NCBI GenBank assembly: GCA_030267565.1
Contig: BRXU01000020.1
Location: 1,753,501 to 1,817,500 of the forward strand
Reading direction: 5' to 3'
Length of the DNA stretch: 64,000 nucleotides
Source: Pleodorina starrii
Lineage: Eukaryota > Chlorophyta > Chlorophyceae > Chlamydomonadales > Volvocaceae
The position numbers were made by a program, and so were the translations under genes. This document shows, in pieces, positions 12,901-22,914 of this stretch. Position 1 is the stretch's first letter. Each line of letters opens with the position of its first letter. Under the pieces are notes generated by a model. It searched no databases, had not been told where the DNA came from, and worked only from the letters and a program-made list of their open reading frames with translations.

Positions 12901-15900
12901 TGCCGTACGCTCCGTGGACGAGCGTCTGCTGACGGTCATCTGGCGGCACCACCGGCTGCGGGCTCACTTTGCGGCCATTCGGCGCTTCCTGCTGCTGGGC
13001 CAGGGGGACTGGGTCACCGCCTTCATGGACCTGGTAGGAACAGGGGGGGTGCGTGTGAGGAACGTAGGGTGCGCGTGCTGTGCTGCAATGACCGGGGGTG
13101 AGGGGGGCTGCCTACACGAGATGGGCGCAGAGGGCCTTTTACGGCCCACAGCCCGGCGGGCCTGCCTCCTGCAGACCTTCACAACCCCTCGCTACCCCTC
13201 GCCCCTCTCCTTTCCCCTCGCCCCCCTCGCCCCCTCGCCCCCCTCCCTACCCCTCGCCCTTCCCCGTCCTCGTCTCGACCCCAGGCGCAGCGCGAGCTCG
13301 ACAAGCCCGCCTCCGACGTGAGCGAGGTGCAGCTCAACAGCTGCCTGCGCCAGGCCCTCACCGCAACCAACGTGCTGGGAGGAGGGGGCAGCGGAGGGGC
13401 GCTGGCGCACCGCGGAATGCAGGCCACCGCCGCCGGGCTGGGGACCTTTGGAGGACCCTTCGCCGCCGGGGAGGCGGCGGCGGCGGCGGCGGCGGGGGCT
13501 GGTGGCGGCGGCGGCGCTGGCGAGTACGACGCGGATGAGGACGTGGCGGCGATGGGGCTGTTGGCGGAGCGGCTGCGCGTCAAGAAGGAGCGGGCGGCGG
13601 GAGGTGAGAGGATGGGAGGGGGGGTTGGCGCGGTGGGGCGGTGTGGTGTGGTGTGTTGTAGAAAAAAGAAGAAGAAGGGGGGTGGCGCGGGCTTGCAGCG
13701 CTGCGGAGGGGTCGAGAGATGCGGGCGGCGCCGTTACTGGTAGCTGGCTGAGAAGAGTCGGCGGTAGGATGCCTGGGGTGGTCGGTCCATTGGCGCCGAT
13801 GCTTGGCGAGGGGGGGGGAGGGGGTGGTGGTTGCCGTTGCCCTTGAGAGCCCTTGAGAGCCCGCGCCCCGTCCCCTCCTCCCCCAAGCCAGATCAACAAC
13901 GTCCGCAGTGGCTCATTGTTTTATAAAGGAGCATATCACTCCCCTCCTCCCCCAAACCTCCCCTCCTTTTTATTTGAAGGAGCATATCACTCCCCGTCAA
14001 ATCCTCCTCCCCAAACCTGGCCCACAAAACGCGACGCGAACCTCTGGCCCTTGTCTTCACCGCAGCGGGCGAGACCGGTTGGGACGTCTTCAGCCTGTAC
14101 TACAACCCCGCCGCGGGCCTGCCCGCCGCCGCCGTCACCGCCGCCGGCGCCGGTCTCGGAGCCGGCATCGGAGCCACCGCCACGCCCATTGGCGCCACCT
14201 CTGGCGGCCCGTTGTCGGCGCTCTTTACCCCCGCCGTACTCCTGTCGTACAACCGCCTGGCTCGCCTGCTGTGGCAGCTGAAGCGGGCTGAGCATGCGCT
14301 GTCGGCCGCGTGGAAGGCTGCCGCGTGCGGGCTGCAGAGGATGGTGGACAAGATGGGAGCAGGTGGGTGTTCGTGTGTGTGTATTCGGGACTGGGGGTGA
14401 AGGAGTAATAGAAAAGCAGACAGCGCAGCGAAGGAACGGAGTGACAGCGTTAGACAGCGGACCCAGAACGCAGCAATATCTACCGAGGGAGGAATGGGAG
14501 GACGGGGTGAAGAAGAGAAGGATGAAGTCGCAGCGATGGGAGGGCGATGGGACGCCCCCACCACCATCAAGCAGCAGGAAGGGGAGCGGTGGCGCGGGTG
14601 TTGGCGGGTCCATGGGGCTGGGCCACCTCTTGACAGACATTTGTCGTCGTCATTGTTGTTGCAGTGGCCTCCTCCCAGTGGGGCCCCGAACAGGCACCCA
14701 TTTACAGCAGCTCTTGCCCCTAAAGCCCTCCGCACCGTCACCGCCTCCCATACGGGCTTCCGCCTATGTATGGCCTTGCCCCTAAAGCCCTCCGCACCGT
14801 CACCGCCTCCCATACGGGCTTCCGCCTATGTATGGCCATTACCCCCACCCCCCACCCCCCACCCCCTACCCCGGCTCGCCTGGGTTTCCTCTCGCGAGTA
14901 CTCCATTGCGTCGCTTCTCCTCTCTCACCTTTACCACCACCACCACCACCACCCCCTGATGCGTTACCGTTCACGGGCCCCGGCCTATACGTAAATAGCC
15001 CCCTCCTTTGCTGCTCTCCCGCTCCTCCCGCTCCTTCCCCCCCGGATACCCCTCACTCCAGATGGTTTCCTGGTGCAGCCCGTGTTGGCGATGCTGCTGC
15101 GGCTCCGCTTCGAGATGAGCCACTTCGCCACCAACCTGCAGTACTACATCCAGTTTGAGGTCATGGAGGCGAGCTGGCAGGTGAGAGGGAGAGAGAGGGG
15201 GGAGGGGAGGGGGAGGGGGGGGAGGGGAGGGGGGGGTCATGAAAGTACACACCGAGCTGGCAGGTGAGAGAGGGAGAGAGGGGGGTTTATCCACGTAAAG
15301 GCCGGAGCCCGTGAACGGGGGGGGGAGGGGGGAGGGATCATAAGAGTAGACACCGCAGCGGAGGGATGGGGACGGCGCTAGCGAACGGAGCCGGTACCGG
15401 TGAGGAGGGGGCGGGAGGGGAGCGGCTAATTAAGGAGGAGGACCGAAGCGAAGTTAACTAGAGAGACGAGAGCGGGGGACCGGGGGAGGAGCGGGGCGGG
15501 CTAGAGTGACCTTAGCCCGCCCCCGCCCTAGGACCCTTCGCTTCGGTCTCCTGCTCCATTTCAAAACTCCCCTCTCGCCCGGGGGAATAGGGAGGCGGGC
15601 AAGGAGGACTGAAGAGTGAAGGGGGGGAGAGAGGGGCAGTGGGAGCGCTGCCAAGGGAAGGCGAAGGGGGGGCGGCAGGATGCAGGGTGCAGGGTGGGGA
15701 GGGAAGGTTCGGGGCGGGGGAGCATTGGGCGTGGAGCGTGACGGGAAGGAGAATCCGCTAGGGGGGGGGCCGAGGGCTCAGCGCTTGATGTGCCCTGCTG
15801 GCCGTATACACACACATACACACACATTCGGTATCCCACCGCGGTGCCTGACGTTCCTCTCGGTCCCTTCCTTCTCCCCCCCACCCCCCACTCGTGCCCC

Positions 15901-17925
15901 CGCGCCCCTACCTCCGGATGCTGATACTCGCCCCCCGCCCCCCGCTTTCATCCCGTCGCATATCCCTCGAATATTCCTGCGAAACCCCGCCCCCCGGGCC
16001 CCGGCCTATACATGGATACCCCTCCCCTCCCGGGTCCGTTCGCTGACGCCCTGTCCGTCTCCGCTGTGGTATCTTCTTGTTACCTCCCCCCACCACCATC
16101 ACCACATTCCTGCGACCCCCCCCCGGCTCCATCCCGTCGCCTATCCGTGGAACATTCCTGTCTGCGAACTCCTCCCCCCCCTCCCCGGCTCCGGCACATA
16201 CGTGGATAACCCCCCCCCTCCCCGCCCCTCAGGAATTTTACTCTCGCGCCACTTCCTGCGATGACCTGGACTCCCTCATCGACGCGCATGAGGCCCATCT
16301 GGCCACACTGCTGCGTAAGGCCTTTCTGGCGCACGAGGGGCCGAGTCTAGGGCCAGGGGCAGGAGCGGGGCCGGGCGCGGCGGGGGGCCCGGGAGGAGGA
16401 CGGGGAGGCGGGGGAAGCAACAACAGCAGCGCGGAGGGCACGCCCGGCGGGGCGGCGGCGGCGGAGGCGGGGGGCGGTGTGGGCGGTCCCAGCTTGGCGG
16501 CGCTCCGGAGGGCGCTGCAGGTGAGTCTGAATGGGTGGGTGGGTGGGTGAGTGGGTGGGTGAGAAAGAAGAAATCGCAGCGGAGGGAGGGAGGGGTGCGT
16601 ATCAGAAGTGTGGGGGAGGGGCGCCGACGACGCAGCTGTATCGGTGCGTGCCGCAGTCGCACTTGAACCGCCAGGCACGGCGCGGCAGCAGTCGGTCCCA
16701 GCATCCACCTTCTCCGCTGCGCGTGTGTGCCTGCGGCTTGGCGCTCAAGACCCAGCCTGCACCCACCCACCCACAAACCTGTCCTCGCCCTCCGCCCCCT
16801 CTGCCTCCTTACCTCCCTTTCAACCCCATCCCTCCACACGATACAGACCGCTCCCCTCCCCCCGTGTACCAACGACGCATCACACTACCGGCATATTCCC
16901 CCATCTCCGTCCCCGTTCGCTGCGGTATCTTTGTTTTTGATCCCCCCATCTCCCCCATCGCTGCGGTATTTCCTTTTTATCCCCCATCGCTCCCTGAACC
17001 CCCTCTCCCCCTCCCCCCCTCTCCCTCTACCCACCCCCACCCCCCCACCCCACAGGACGCCCTGTCCAACATGGTTACCCTCCGCTCTGTGGCCGCCCGG
17101 CTGGAGGAGCTGGTGGCGGGGGGCGCCCGGCTGCTGGCAACACGGGCGCAGCAGGCCAAGGCGCGGATGGCGCGCGGCGGCTGGGGCAGCAGCAGCTGCG
17201 GAGGTGGCGGAGCGGCAGCAGGAGCAGCAGCAGGCGGCAGTGGCGGTGGTGGTCTGCCGGGGCTGGGCTCCGTGGAGCCGCCCATTCCTCCGGCTGCGTT
17301 GGCGGATGTGCGGCAGACGCTGGCGGAGCTGTTTGCGCAGCACCAGCGGGCGGTGGCGGAGTTCACGGAGAACCTGCCGGAGGAGGTCAGGAAGGGGGGG
17401 TGGTGGGGTGGGGTGGGGTGGGGTGGGGTTACTTACGGAGGAGGCCAGGAAGGGGGTGGGGGTGGGGTGAAAAGAAGATACCGCAACGGAGACGGGGGTG
17501 GGGGTGGGGTGGGGTGGGGTTACTTACGGACGGACAGGCCGGAGCCCGTTGTGTTTGGGGGGGGGGGGTAGTAAGGAAGAGGCCGCAGCGGCGGGACGGA
17601 GGCGGCGTTGGCGAGCGAGTTTGAAGAGTGCAATGAGAGGTTGTGCCTGGTTGCGGCAACCAAGCACCAACCAGGCACCAAGATAACCCCGCCTCCGTGG
17701 ATGGCGCCCACCTCCCCTTCCGGTTTCGTTCTTGCATTGCACTCTTCAAACCCCCCCACCCCCACCCCCTCCACTGCCCCCCCCCCACTGCCCACCCCCA
17801 CCCCCCAGGCCCAGGACGATGTTCGCTTCCTGCTGGCTCGCCTGGACTTCAGCGCCAAGGGGGTGCAGGCGGCCATGAGCGGGCTGCCTAGCGGGGCGCT
17901 GGGGGCGATACTGGGGGCCATGTGA
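6902..17925 (+). CDS. GCP3: Gamma-tubulin complex component 3 (16 exons, 1171 aa)
   Basis: Core subunit of the gamma-tubulin ring complex that nucleates microtubules at basal bodies and spindle poles. Exons: 6902-7014, 7083-7220, 7381-7555, 8065-8340, 8776-8916, 9431-9642, 10229-10383, 10985-11241, 12044-12460, 12872-13033, 13285-13603, 14066-14362, 15062-15180, 16233-16520, 17056-17385, 17809-17925. All junctions are GT-AG, the phases match, and the total is divisible by three. GCP3-type motifs in order are LVRDVLYAAQG and ELGWLF (exon 6), YYRLLAVLE (exon 7), YEYSRHGDPFV (exon 8), IIRRWVLEGELDDHYNEFF and GKAIHYLN (exon 9), FLLLGQGDWVTAFMDL (exon 10), GETGWDVFSLYY with LLWQLKRAE (exon 12), NLQYYIQFEVMEASW (exon 13) and RFLLARLDF (exon 16). 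GETGWDVFSL and the C-terminal RFLLARLDF point to GCP3 rather than GCP2. The protein is longer than animal GCP3 (about 900 aa) because of Gly/Ala/Gln-rich inserts in exons 4, 5, 8, 9, 11, 14 and 15. Introns carry repeat families A, B and C and a long hairpin. Confidence 0.93.
7593..7660 (+). repeat. Interspersed repeat family B, near full copy in GCP3 intron 3
   Basis: It starts GTCAGGGAGTGATATGCTCC, continues with a TATATAAAACAATGAGTCAC core and ends near GTTGTTGATCAAGCTGCTCC. Matching copies, some reversed, occur at 11868-12002, 13891-13943, 41294-41339 and 41501-41550. Confidence 0.85.
8982..9327. repeat. 346-bp near-palindrome (hairpin) in GCP3 intron 5
   Basis: The outer end ACCCAGAACCGAGCCGAGT at 8982 is answered by its reverse complement ending at 9327. 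Complementarity continues inward through TACTGGCGGGGAGCCGGGG, CATTTCGCTT, AGAAGCCCCCTCCTGCCC and CACGTCTTCGG to a centre near 9150-9165. Arms are about 165 bp with scattered mismatches and small indels. It lies fully within the intron 8917-9430. Confidence 0.9.
11262..11294. repeat. (TTAA)n microsatellite in GCP3 intron 8
   Basis: About eight consecutive TTAA/ATTA units lie just inside the intron, 20 bases after the exon 8 donor at 11242. This is AT-only sequence in an otherwise GC-rich intron. Confidence 0.9.
12491..12545 (+). repeat. Interspersed repeat family A, GCP3 intron 9
   Basis: It reads GGTTATCCACGGGGATATAG, then GCCGGAGCCCGTGAACGG, then a TAAAGTAACAGAAGAA tail. This is the fullest form of the family. 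It sits 30 bases after the exon 9 donor. Confidence 0.88.
13891..13943 (-). repeat. Interspersed repeat family B, GCP3 intron 11
   Basis: Reverse complement of the 7593 copy: GATCAACAACGTCCGCAG, then GGAGCATATCACTCCCC. A second partial copy of the GGAGCATATCACTCC end follows at 13978-13993. Confidence 0.85.
14714..14837. repeat. 62-bp tandem duplication in GCP3 intron 12
   Basis: Two adjacent near-identical 62-bp units begin TTGCCCCTAAAGCCCTCCGC and end CGCCTATGTATGGCC. This is a recent local duplication. Neither unit contributes to the inferred coding sequence. Confidence 0.92.
14961..14998 (-). repeat. Interspersed repeat family A (reversed), GCP3 intron 12
   Basis: GTTACCGTTCACGGGCCCCG then GCCTATACGTAAATA is the reverse complement of the family A core. 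It lies about 60 bp before the exon 13 acceptor. Confidence 0.8.
15284..15390 (+). repeat. Family A followed by family C, GCP3 intron 13
   Basis: Family A (TTTATCCACGTAAAG, GCCGGAGCCCGTGAACGG) occupies 15285-15318. After a G-rich spacer, family C (GACACCGCAGCGGAGGGATG, then GACGGCGCTAGCGAACGG) occupies 15345-15390. It is a clear example of the A-C pairing. Partial reversed A copies follow at 15995-16018 and 16185-16212. Confidence 0.8.
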
Positions 17926-20024
17926 GGGACACAGCAGGCGAGCGGGGCAGCGGGTCGGGATGCCGGGAGGCGGGAGGAGGTCGGAAGGCGGGAGCAGGTC
18001 GGGAGGCGGGAGCAGGTCGAGAGGCCAGTGCCGGCGCGACCTGCCCCGCACGCGTGCGGAGGAAGGGTAGCGGCAGGAGGCGGCAGCAGGGCGGCGAGGG
18101 CGAGGGCGGCTTAACCCGCAGCGGAGGAGGGGCTGGTGCGGCGGGCTGTAGCTGACGGCAGTGGCAGACAAGGGATAAAAAGAAAATATTGCAGCGGAGA
18201 AGGAGACGAGGGAGCGGCGGCGGAGGCGTTTTCAGCCGAGTCGCTCCGCGGCGGCGGTAGGGATGGGCCGGGACGCGCGTTTGCGAGGGCCGGTTGGCGA
18301 CGACGGAGGCGGTGTTGCAGTGTAAATGTGTAATTGGGTGCTGTGCGGACGAGAGGGCAGTGGTGCAGAGGCTGGGCGGACGCGGATAGTGGGCGCACGT
18401 TTGCGGTGCGCTGGTCGCCGCCGCTGCCGGGTCTCAGCTCGTGCTGTGGGGCGGGTTGGCAGGGGGCGCGCGCACATCGCAGCACACCCCAACACCCTAG
18501 CCCAGGGCTCCAGTCCCCATCCCGGGCGTCATCAGTCACAGCAGCAGGGCAGCGGCGGATCACGTCTGTAGGTGCTGTGTGAAGCTCGGCAGCTCTGTGG
18601 CTGACGAGGGGTCTCGCCACCGCAGACCAGAGCCTGTCACGGACTCACGGTACATGTGCGTGTATATGTGTGTATGTGCGTGTATGTGTGTGTGAGTGTG
18701 TGTCAAGGGTTCTAGAGGCCCCTACCCATGCGCGCGTGTGCGTGCGTACATGCGTAACTAAGACGAACGAGTGAAACAAAAGGGATTGAAATAGCGGATT
18801 CCGTAAGGCCCCGTGCCATATGTACATAGCGGTGTAGGGTCAGCTGGCTGACTGGCCCGCGCGCTGACGTGTCACGCCATGCCGTGTCACGCCGTGTACC
18901 ATATCAGACGAGGCAGCGCGGATCGACGGAAGGAAGGCCGGGGGAATGCGCCCTCGATTCGAGGGGCGGCTGGCGCGCAGGCTTTGACCCCCCGGCCGGA
19001 TGTCGCTGGGGGGCTCATTCGAAACGACTACCGGTAATATAAGTTGTGTAACGCTATTGTTGATGGGGGGGGCAGCGGGGCGGGGGGCGGTGCTGCAGTG
19101 CAAGCCCCTCGGCACACCGACGAGGCTGATGGGTGGGAGCTGGGAGGTGTCAGCAGCCGGGGGGCATGGCTGTCACACGGGGCATGCGCGCGTTGGGGGG
19201 GGGGGTATCCACGAGTATCGTAGGCCGGAGCCCGTGAACGGTGAAGGAGTACGGTGGCTTGGTGTGCCGGCACACACTCCTCACGCGCCAGCCGGCGTCC
19301 GGCTAGGGACATTACACGTACGGTATGCCACCGTAAGCCAGCCCTCCGCCTCTGGCCCGTTCCTCAGCAGACGACCGGCCTCTGAAGATTTCGTTCAAGC
19401 CCTCCCAAGGCCCCTCCCCCGCTCCTGCCTTGCATACCGGTACCCAGCGTGCGCAGCTGCGCTCATGTCGTCATGTGCGCGCTCTGTGCGTGTCGCGTCT
19501 CTGCCACCACGCTTCATCGGCACAGATCGCTTTATGGCTTTATGGCCGCGGCCAGGCCGTTCCGCCGCTTCCGCCACCCCCGTCGCGGCCCCTCACTCAC
19601 CGCGGTCCCAGCCACAGCGGCGACGACATCGCATAAGACCCCATGGCCCTGAACAAGTAAGCCAACGCACAAGCCCCTGGCCAACCAACGCTCTGGACAC
19701 ACACAGAGCGGCGTCTGCAACGTCCGCGAGTCAGAAGCAACACGTAATGATGATACGGTACAACGCGTCCACACGCAGCGCTTGCCTCTCTCGTCTCTCC
19801 GCCCGCCTCTCCTCTCCCTGACTGCGTGCATCTCCCCTCTCCCTGCCCCTTACACCCCCCTCCCCCTTCAGGCCCACAAAACGCGGACATGTGCCTGCTG
19901 CCCGGCCCCTCGCGCTCACTCACTCACCCTCCGTGCTGCCGCTACCACACCCCGCACCGCCATTCATTCCATCGAGCCATCCATCGGACCATCACCTCCA
20001 TCACCTCTCCATCGACCCATCCGA
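17926..20024. other. GCP3 3' UTR and spacer to the gene at 20025
   Basis: Two overlapping TGTAA motifs at 18321-18325 and 18329-18333 are the likely GCP3 polyadenylation signal, about 400 bases after the stop. A family C-like sequence is at 18180-18215 and a family A copy at 19203-19246. A run of TGTGTA dinucleotides is at 18655-18700. No gene is recognised. TTACA at 19850-19854 (TGTAA on the minus strand) could end the gene at 20025-22068. Confidence 0.5.
19203..19246 (+). repeat. Interspersed repeat family A, intergenic copy
   Basis: GGTATCCACGAGTATCGTAG then GCCGGAGCCCGTGAACGG. This copy is outside any inferred gene, so the family is not confined to introns. Confidence 0.82.
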
Positions 20025-22068
20025 TCACCTCTTCTCCTGCTGCTCCCGCAACCATCCCAGCCCTCCGCTGACCAGCGCCCCCGCCATCAGCACCCCCAGC
20101 GCCGGCTGCCACAGCAGCGGCCACAACGGGTACCACGCATCCAGCAGCGGACTGCCCTGACCGCCGCTCAGCGCGTTCTGCGCCACCCCCGCCGCCAGCC
20201 AGGCCAGGATGAAGAGCACCAGGAAGAAATCGCCGATCAGGAGCTGCGGACGATTGTGGGGTTTGTGTGGGGTTTGGGGAGTTGGGGTGGGTGAGTGGGT
20301 GGATTGGGGGGGGGCGCGAGCAGGAGGGTTGGGGTCGCGGAAGGTGAAAGGCGGGGATCCGGGGAGGAGCGGGGCAGGGCGCGTACCCGGTGCGTATCCT
20401 GCGGTGTGCGGTTGGCGTCGGTTGGGGGACCGAATTTCCTTTCCCCCCGCCCCCGGCCCCCAGACACACACACGTCCCTCCGCTGCGGAATCGTTTTTAT
20501 CACCCCTCCCATCCGACCCACGCTGCAGCCAGTGGCTGCCACAGCCATACTGTTGTTGTTGTTGCTGCTGCCTGCTGTTACCCGAAACCGCTGTAGCCCT
20601 TTCAGTCAGCGGTGCTTAGCTCCTCTACACCCCTACAGCGGTGCTTAGCTCCCCTATACGCTACACCCCTACGTTGCCCGCCCGCGGTGTACGGTACCTT
20701 GTCCAGCGTGTCCTTGAAGCCGGAGAGCGGCCCCGCCTCCTCGACTCGTGACGACTGCGGGGGCCCAGAAGGACAAGGATACGGACAAGGATACGGACAC
20801 GGACAAGGACACGGATACGGACAAGGATAAGGACACGGGCAGAGCAGGGCCAGGAGTTTAGGGGACGGGGGAAGGCGGTTTGGGGCCACCGGACCCGCTC
20901 GGTATTACGGCTACCTCGCCCATGCCCCGCGGGAGTCCAACACCCCTCAACAGGCAGGCCGGCAAGCGTGACAGGTGCGCAGGTGCGCAGCAGGGCCGCG
21001 CGACGTGCCGTCGGTGCTGCGCTGTGCTGAGCTGAGGGCCCCGAGCAGCCGGGGCGGGGCGCAACCTCACGCGCCCCTCAGCCCCGCGCAGCAGCAGCGA
21101 CGGCGGGGCGGGGCGCACGTGCGGCTGCGCGACAGGGCGGCAACCGTCTAGCGTTTATACGGTACCAGGAAAGCCAGTCGAGCTATTTTTGTGCAAGGGC
21201 GTGGATAGGAGTGGTCGCTTTCGGGCGACCTGGTGCGCCTGATTTTGACGACGTGTGGGGTGGGACAGCGCCAGGAGCCCCGAGCTCGGCACGGCCCTCC
21301 CTGTACCTGTTGAGATGCCCCGGGGGAGCCGCTGGCGGAGGATCCTGCTCCGGAACCCGATTTGGCCCTCAAGCGCTCCAGGTCAGCCTTCATGGCCTCC
21401 GAGATATCTGCGTTTGGTAGAGAGTGATAGAACAGGGAAAGCATGTTGGGCGTGCCGTGTGTGAGGCCGAAGGGTCGCAGGGCTCTGAGCCCGGGTGCGG
21501 GGGCTGGGTCATGTAGCTAGGCTGGGTGTATTGCCAGCAGGATAACTGCAAGAGCGGCGGTTGGGAATTTTCTCCCTTGTTGGAAGACGTGTCATATGGA
21601 TCTGTGCGTCCCGGGTCCGGCCCCGGGGGAATGTTGGGGCGCCAAACACCGGACACGGCGACATAAAGTGGGCTATAACGAACCGAGCCGTTACGTGCAT
21701 TGCTGACAGGACAGGATAGCTGCAAGGGGTGGTTTGGAAGTCGTCCGCGTGGCCTGTCACGGACCAGCGCAAGGCCGTACCCAGATAGACCTCTGGGTCA
21801 CACAGGGAGCGTGGGATGGAGCAGGTGCCACCGTCGCGAACAGCCTCACCTTCCCCTTGTTCCGGCAGCGCCCGCGCAGATATGTGGGCGATTCGGCCTG
21901 GGCATGTAGGATTTGCCGACCGCCTGTTCGCAATTGCAGTGCTCCAACATTAGGATTGGGTCTGATTCGTACAGAAGCTTTACAAAAGTTCCAGCGCAAT
22001 GTAAATAATCACCTGGATTTGGCGATTGCTGCATGCGAGCACCGTGAACTAAGCATCAGGACACTCAT
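20025..22068 (-). CDS. Unrecognised, probably chloroplast-targeted two-TM protein (6 exons, 189 aa)
   Basis: Family not recognised. Inferred exons (minus strand): 22068-22013, 21961-21850, 21719-21695, 21407-21307, 20754-20698, 20243-20025. Phases are consistent and the total is divisible by three. The N-terminus (MSVLMLSSRCSHAAIAKSR, then RTGGRQILHAQAE) is Ser/Arg/Ala-rich and free of acid residues, like an algal chloroplast transit peptide. A charged segment follows (MKADLERLRAKSGSG, then SGFKDTLDK). The last exon has two hydrophobic spans, LLIGDFFLVLFILAWLAAGV and WQPALGVLMAGALVSGGLGW, around a short polar turn, and ends REQQEKR. Intron 1 is only 51 nt and exon 3 only 25 nt, so the first three exons are the weak part. 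The last three are better supported. Thylakoid or envelope location is inference. Confidence 0.5.
20761..20833. repeat. GGATACGGACAA-type minisatellite in an intron
   Basis: Irregular 6- and 12-bp units of GGACAA, GGATAC and GGACAC follow the exon 5 acceptor of the gene at 20025-22068, a few bases outside the exon. Confidence 0.85.
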
Positions 22069-22914
22069 GGCTGTCTAACAGAACGCGAAAGAGATCAGGA
22101 TTTATGATACATATAAAATGGTTATGTTATAAATAGCAGTTGCGTTTGTAGCACAGCGAGTTTGTCGTCGGTGGTTTGATTTCGGCTTCGGAGCTACAAT
22201 GGTTTCGAGCACATTGTCACCTCTAAAGACCCTGCCCAAGCTTCGGTGTGCATCCATTAGACTTGCACAATACCATACTAAAGGCTAATGTGCTCGTTGG
22301 TTAATCACACCCAACACAGCCCCTGGTGTACGAGTGTACGTCGCCTGATGGCCGCCCGCGGAACAGCCAACGTTGTCAAGAGGGTCCCCGGTGCGCTCCG
22401 CGGTGGAAGATGCCACCCGGCATCACAGCCAAAGTGTGGCGATGAAAGCACACACGGCGCACCACAGCAGCGTGAAAAGTGCGAGCAGCAGCAGCAGCAG
22501 CCTAGGTCCTACAGCGACGTAAGTACGCGCCCATGACGGCCCGGCCAGGCGAATGCGCCGGAGGGCCGGCGCACCGGCGCACGGGAGCAGCGGCCCGTGC
22601 ACCGGCTGAAATGAAAAAGGAAAAACACCGCGGCAGCAGCAGACTGGTGGCCGCCGACCGACCCATGGGACATCCCGGAAAGCACCTACCCACCCACCCA
22701 CCCACCCATCAATCTTGCTACGCACCACAACGCACCACAGCCACCCCCTTTCCGTGTCACCATCTGGCCCCCTTCTGCGGGCCCTGCCGGTCATTCATGT
22801 CGTATCAATGTCGTACTACCCAGGTCGTGCCCAGAGGCTAAATACAGTACCGTATCGCCCCAAGCCCGCTCTGTCACAAACAGTCGCCATTGGACCCCTT
22901 TCGACCCCGTGGAT
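22069..22914. other. Spacer between the RFT1 3' end and the downstream gene
   Basis: It holds the 3' UTR of the RFT1 gene and the promoter of the gene at 22068. A CAG run lies at 22484-22501 and a CCCA/CCAC run at 22686-22709. No TGTAA motif was found close behind the RFT1 stop, and no further gene is recognised. Confidence 0.45.

Noticed and set aside
22423..22794. Minus-strand frame with a Leu-rich hydrophobic stretch
   Set aside because: The LLLLLL run comes from a CAG repeat. It has no conserved flanking exons and lies in the spacer after RFT1.
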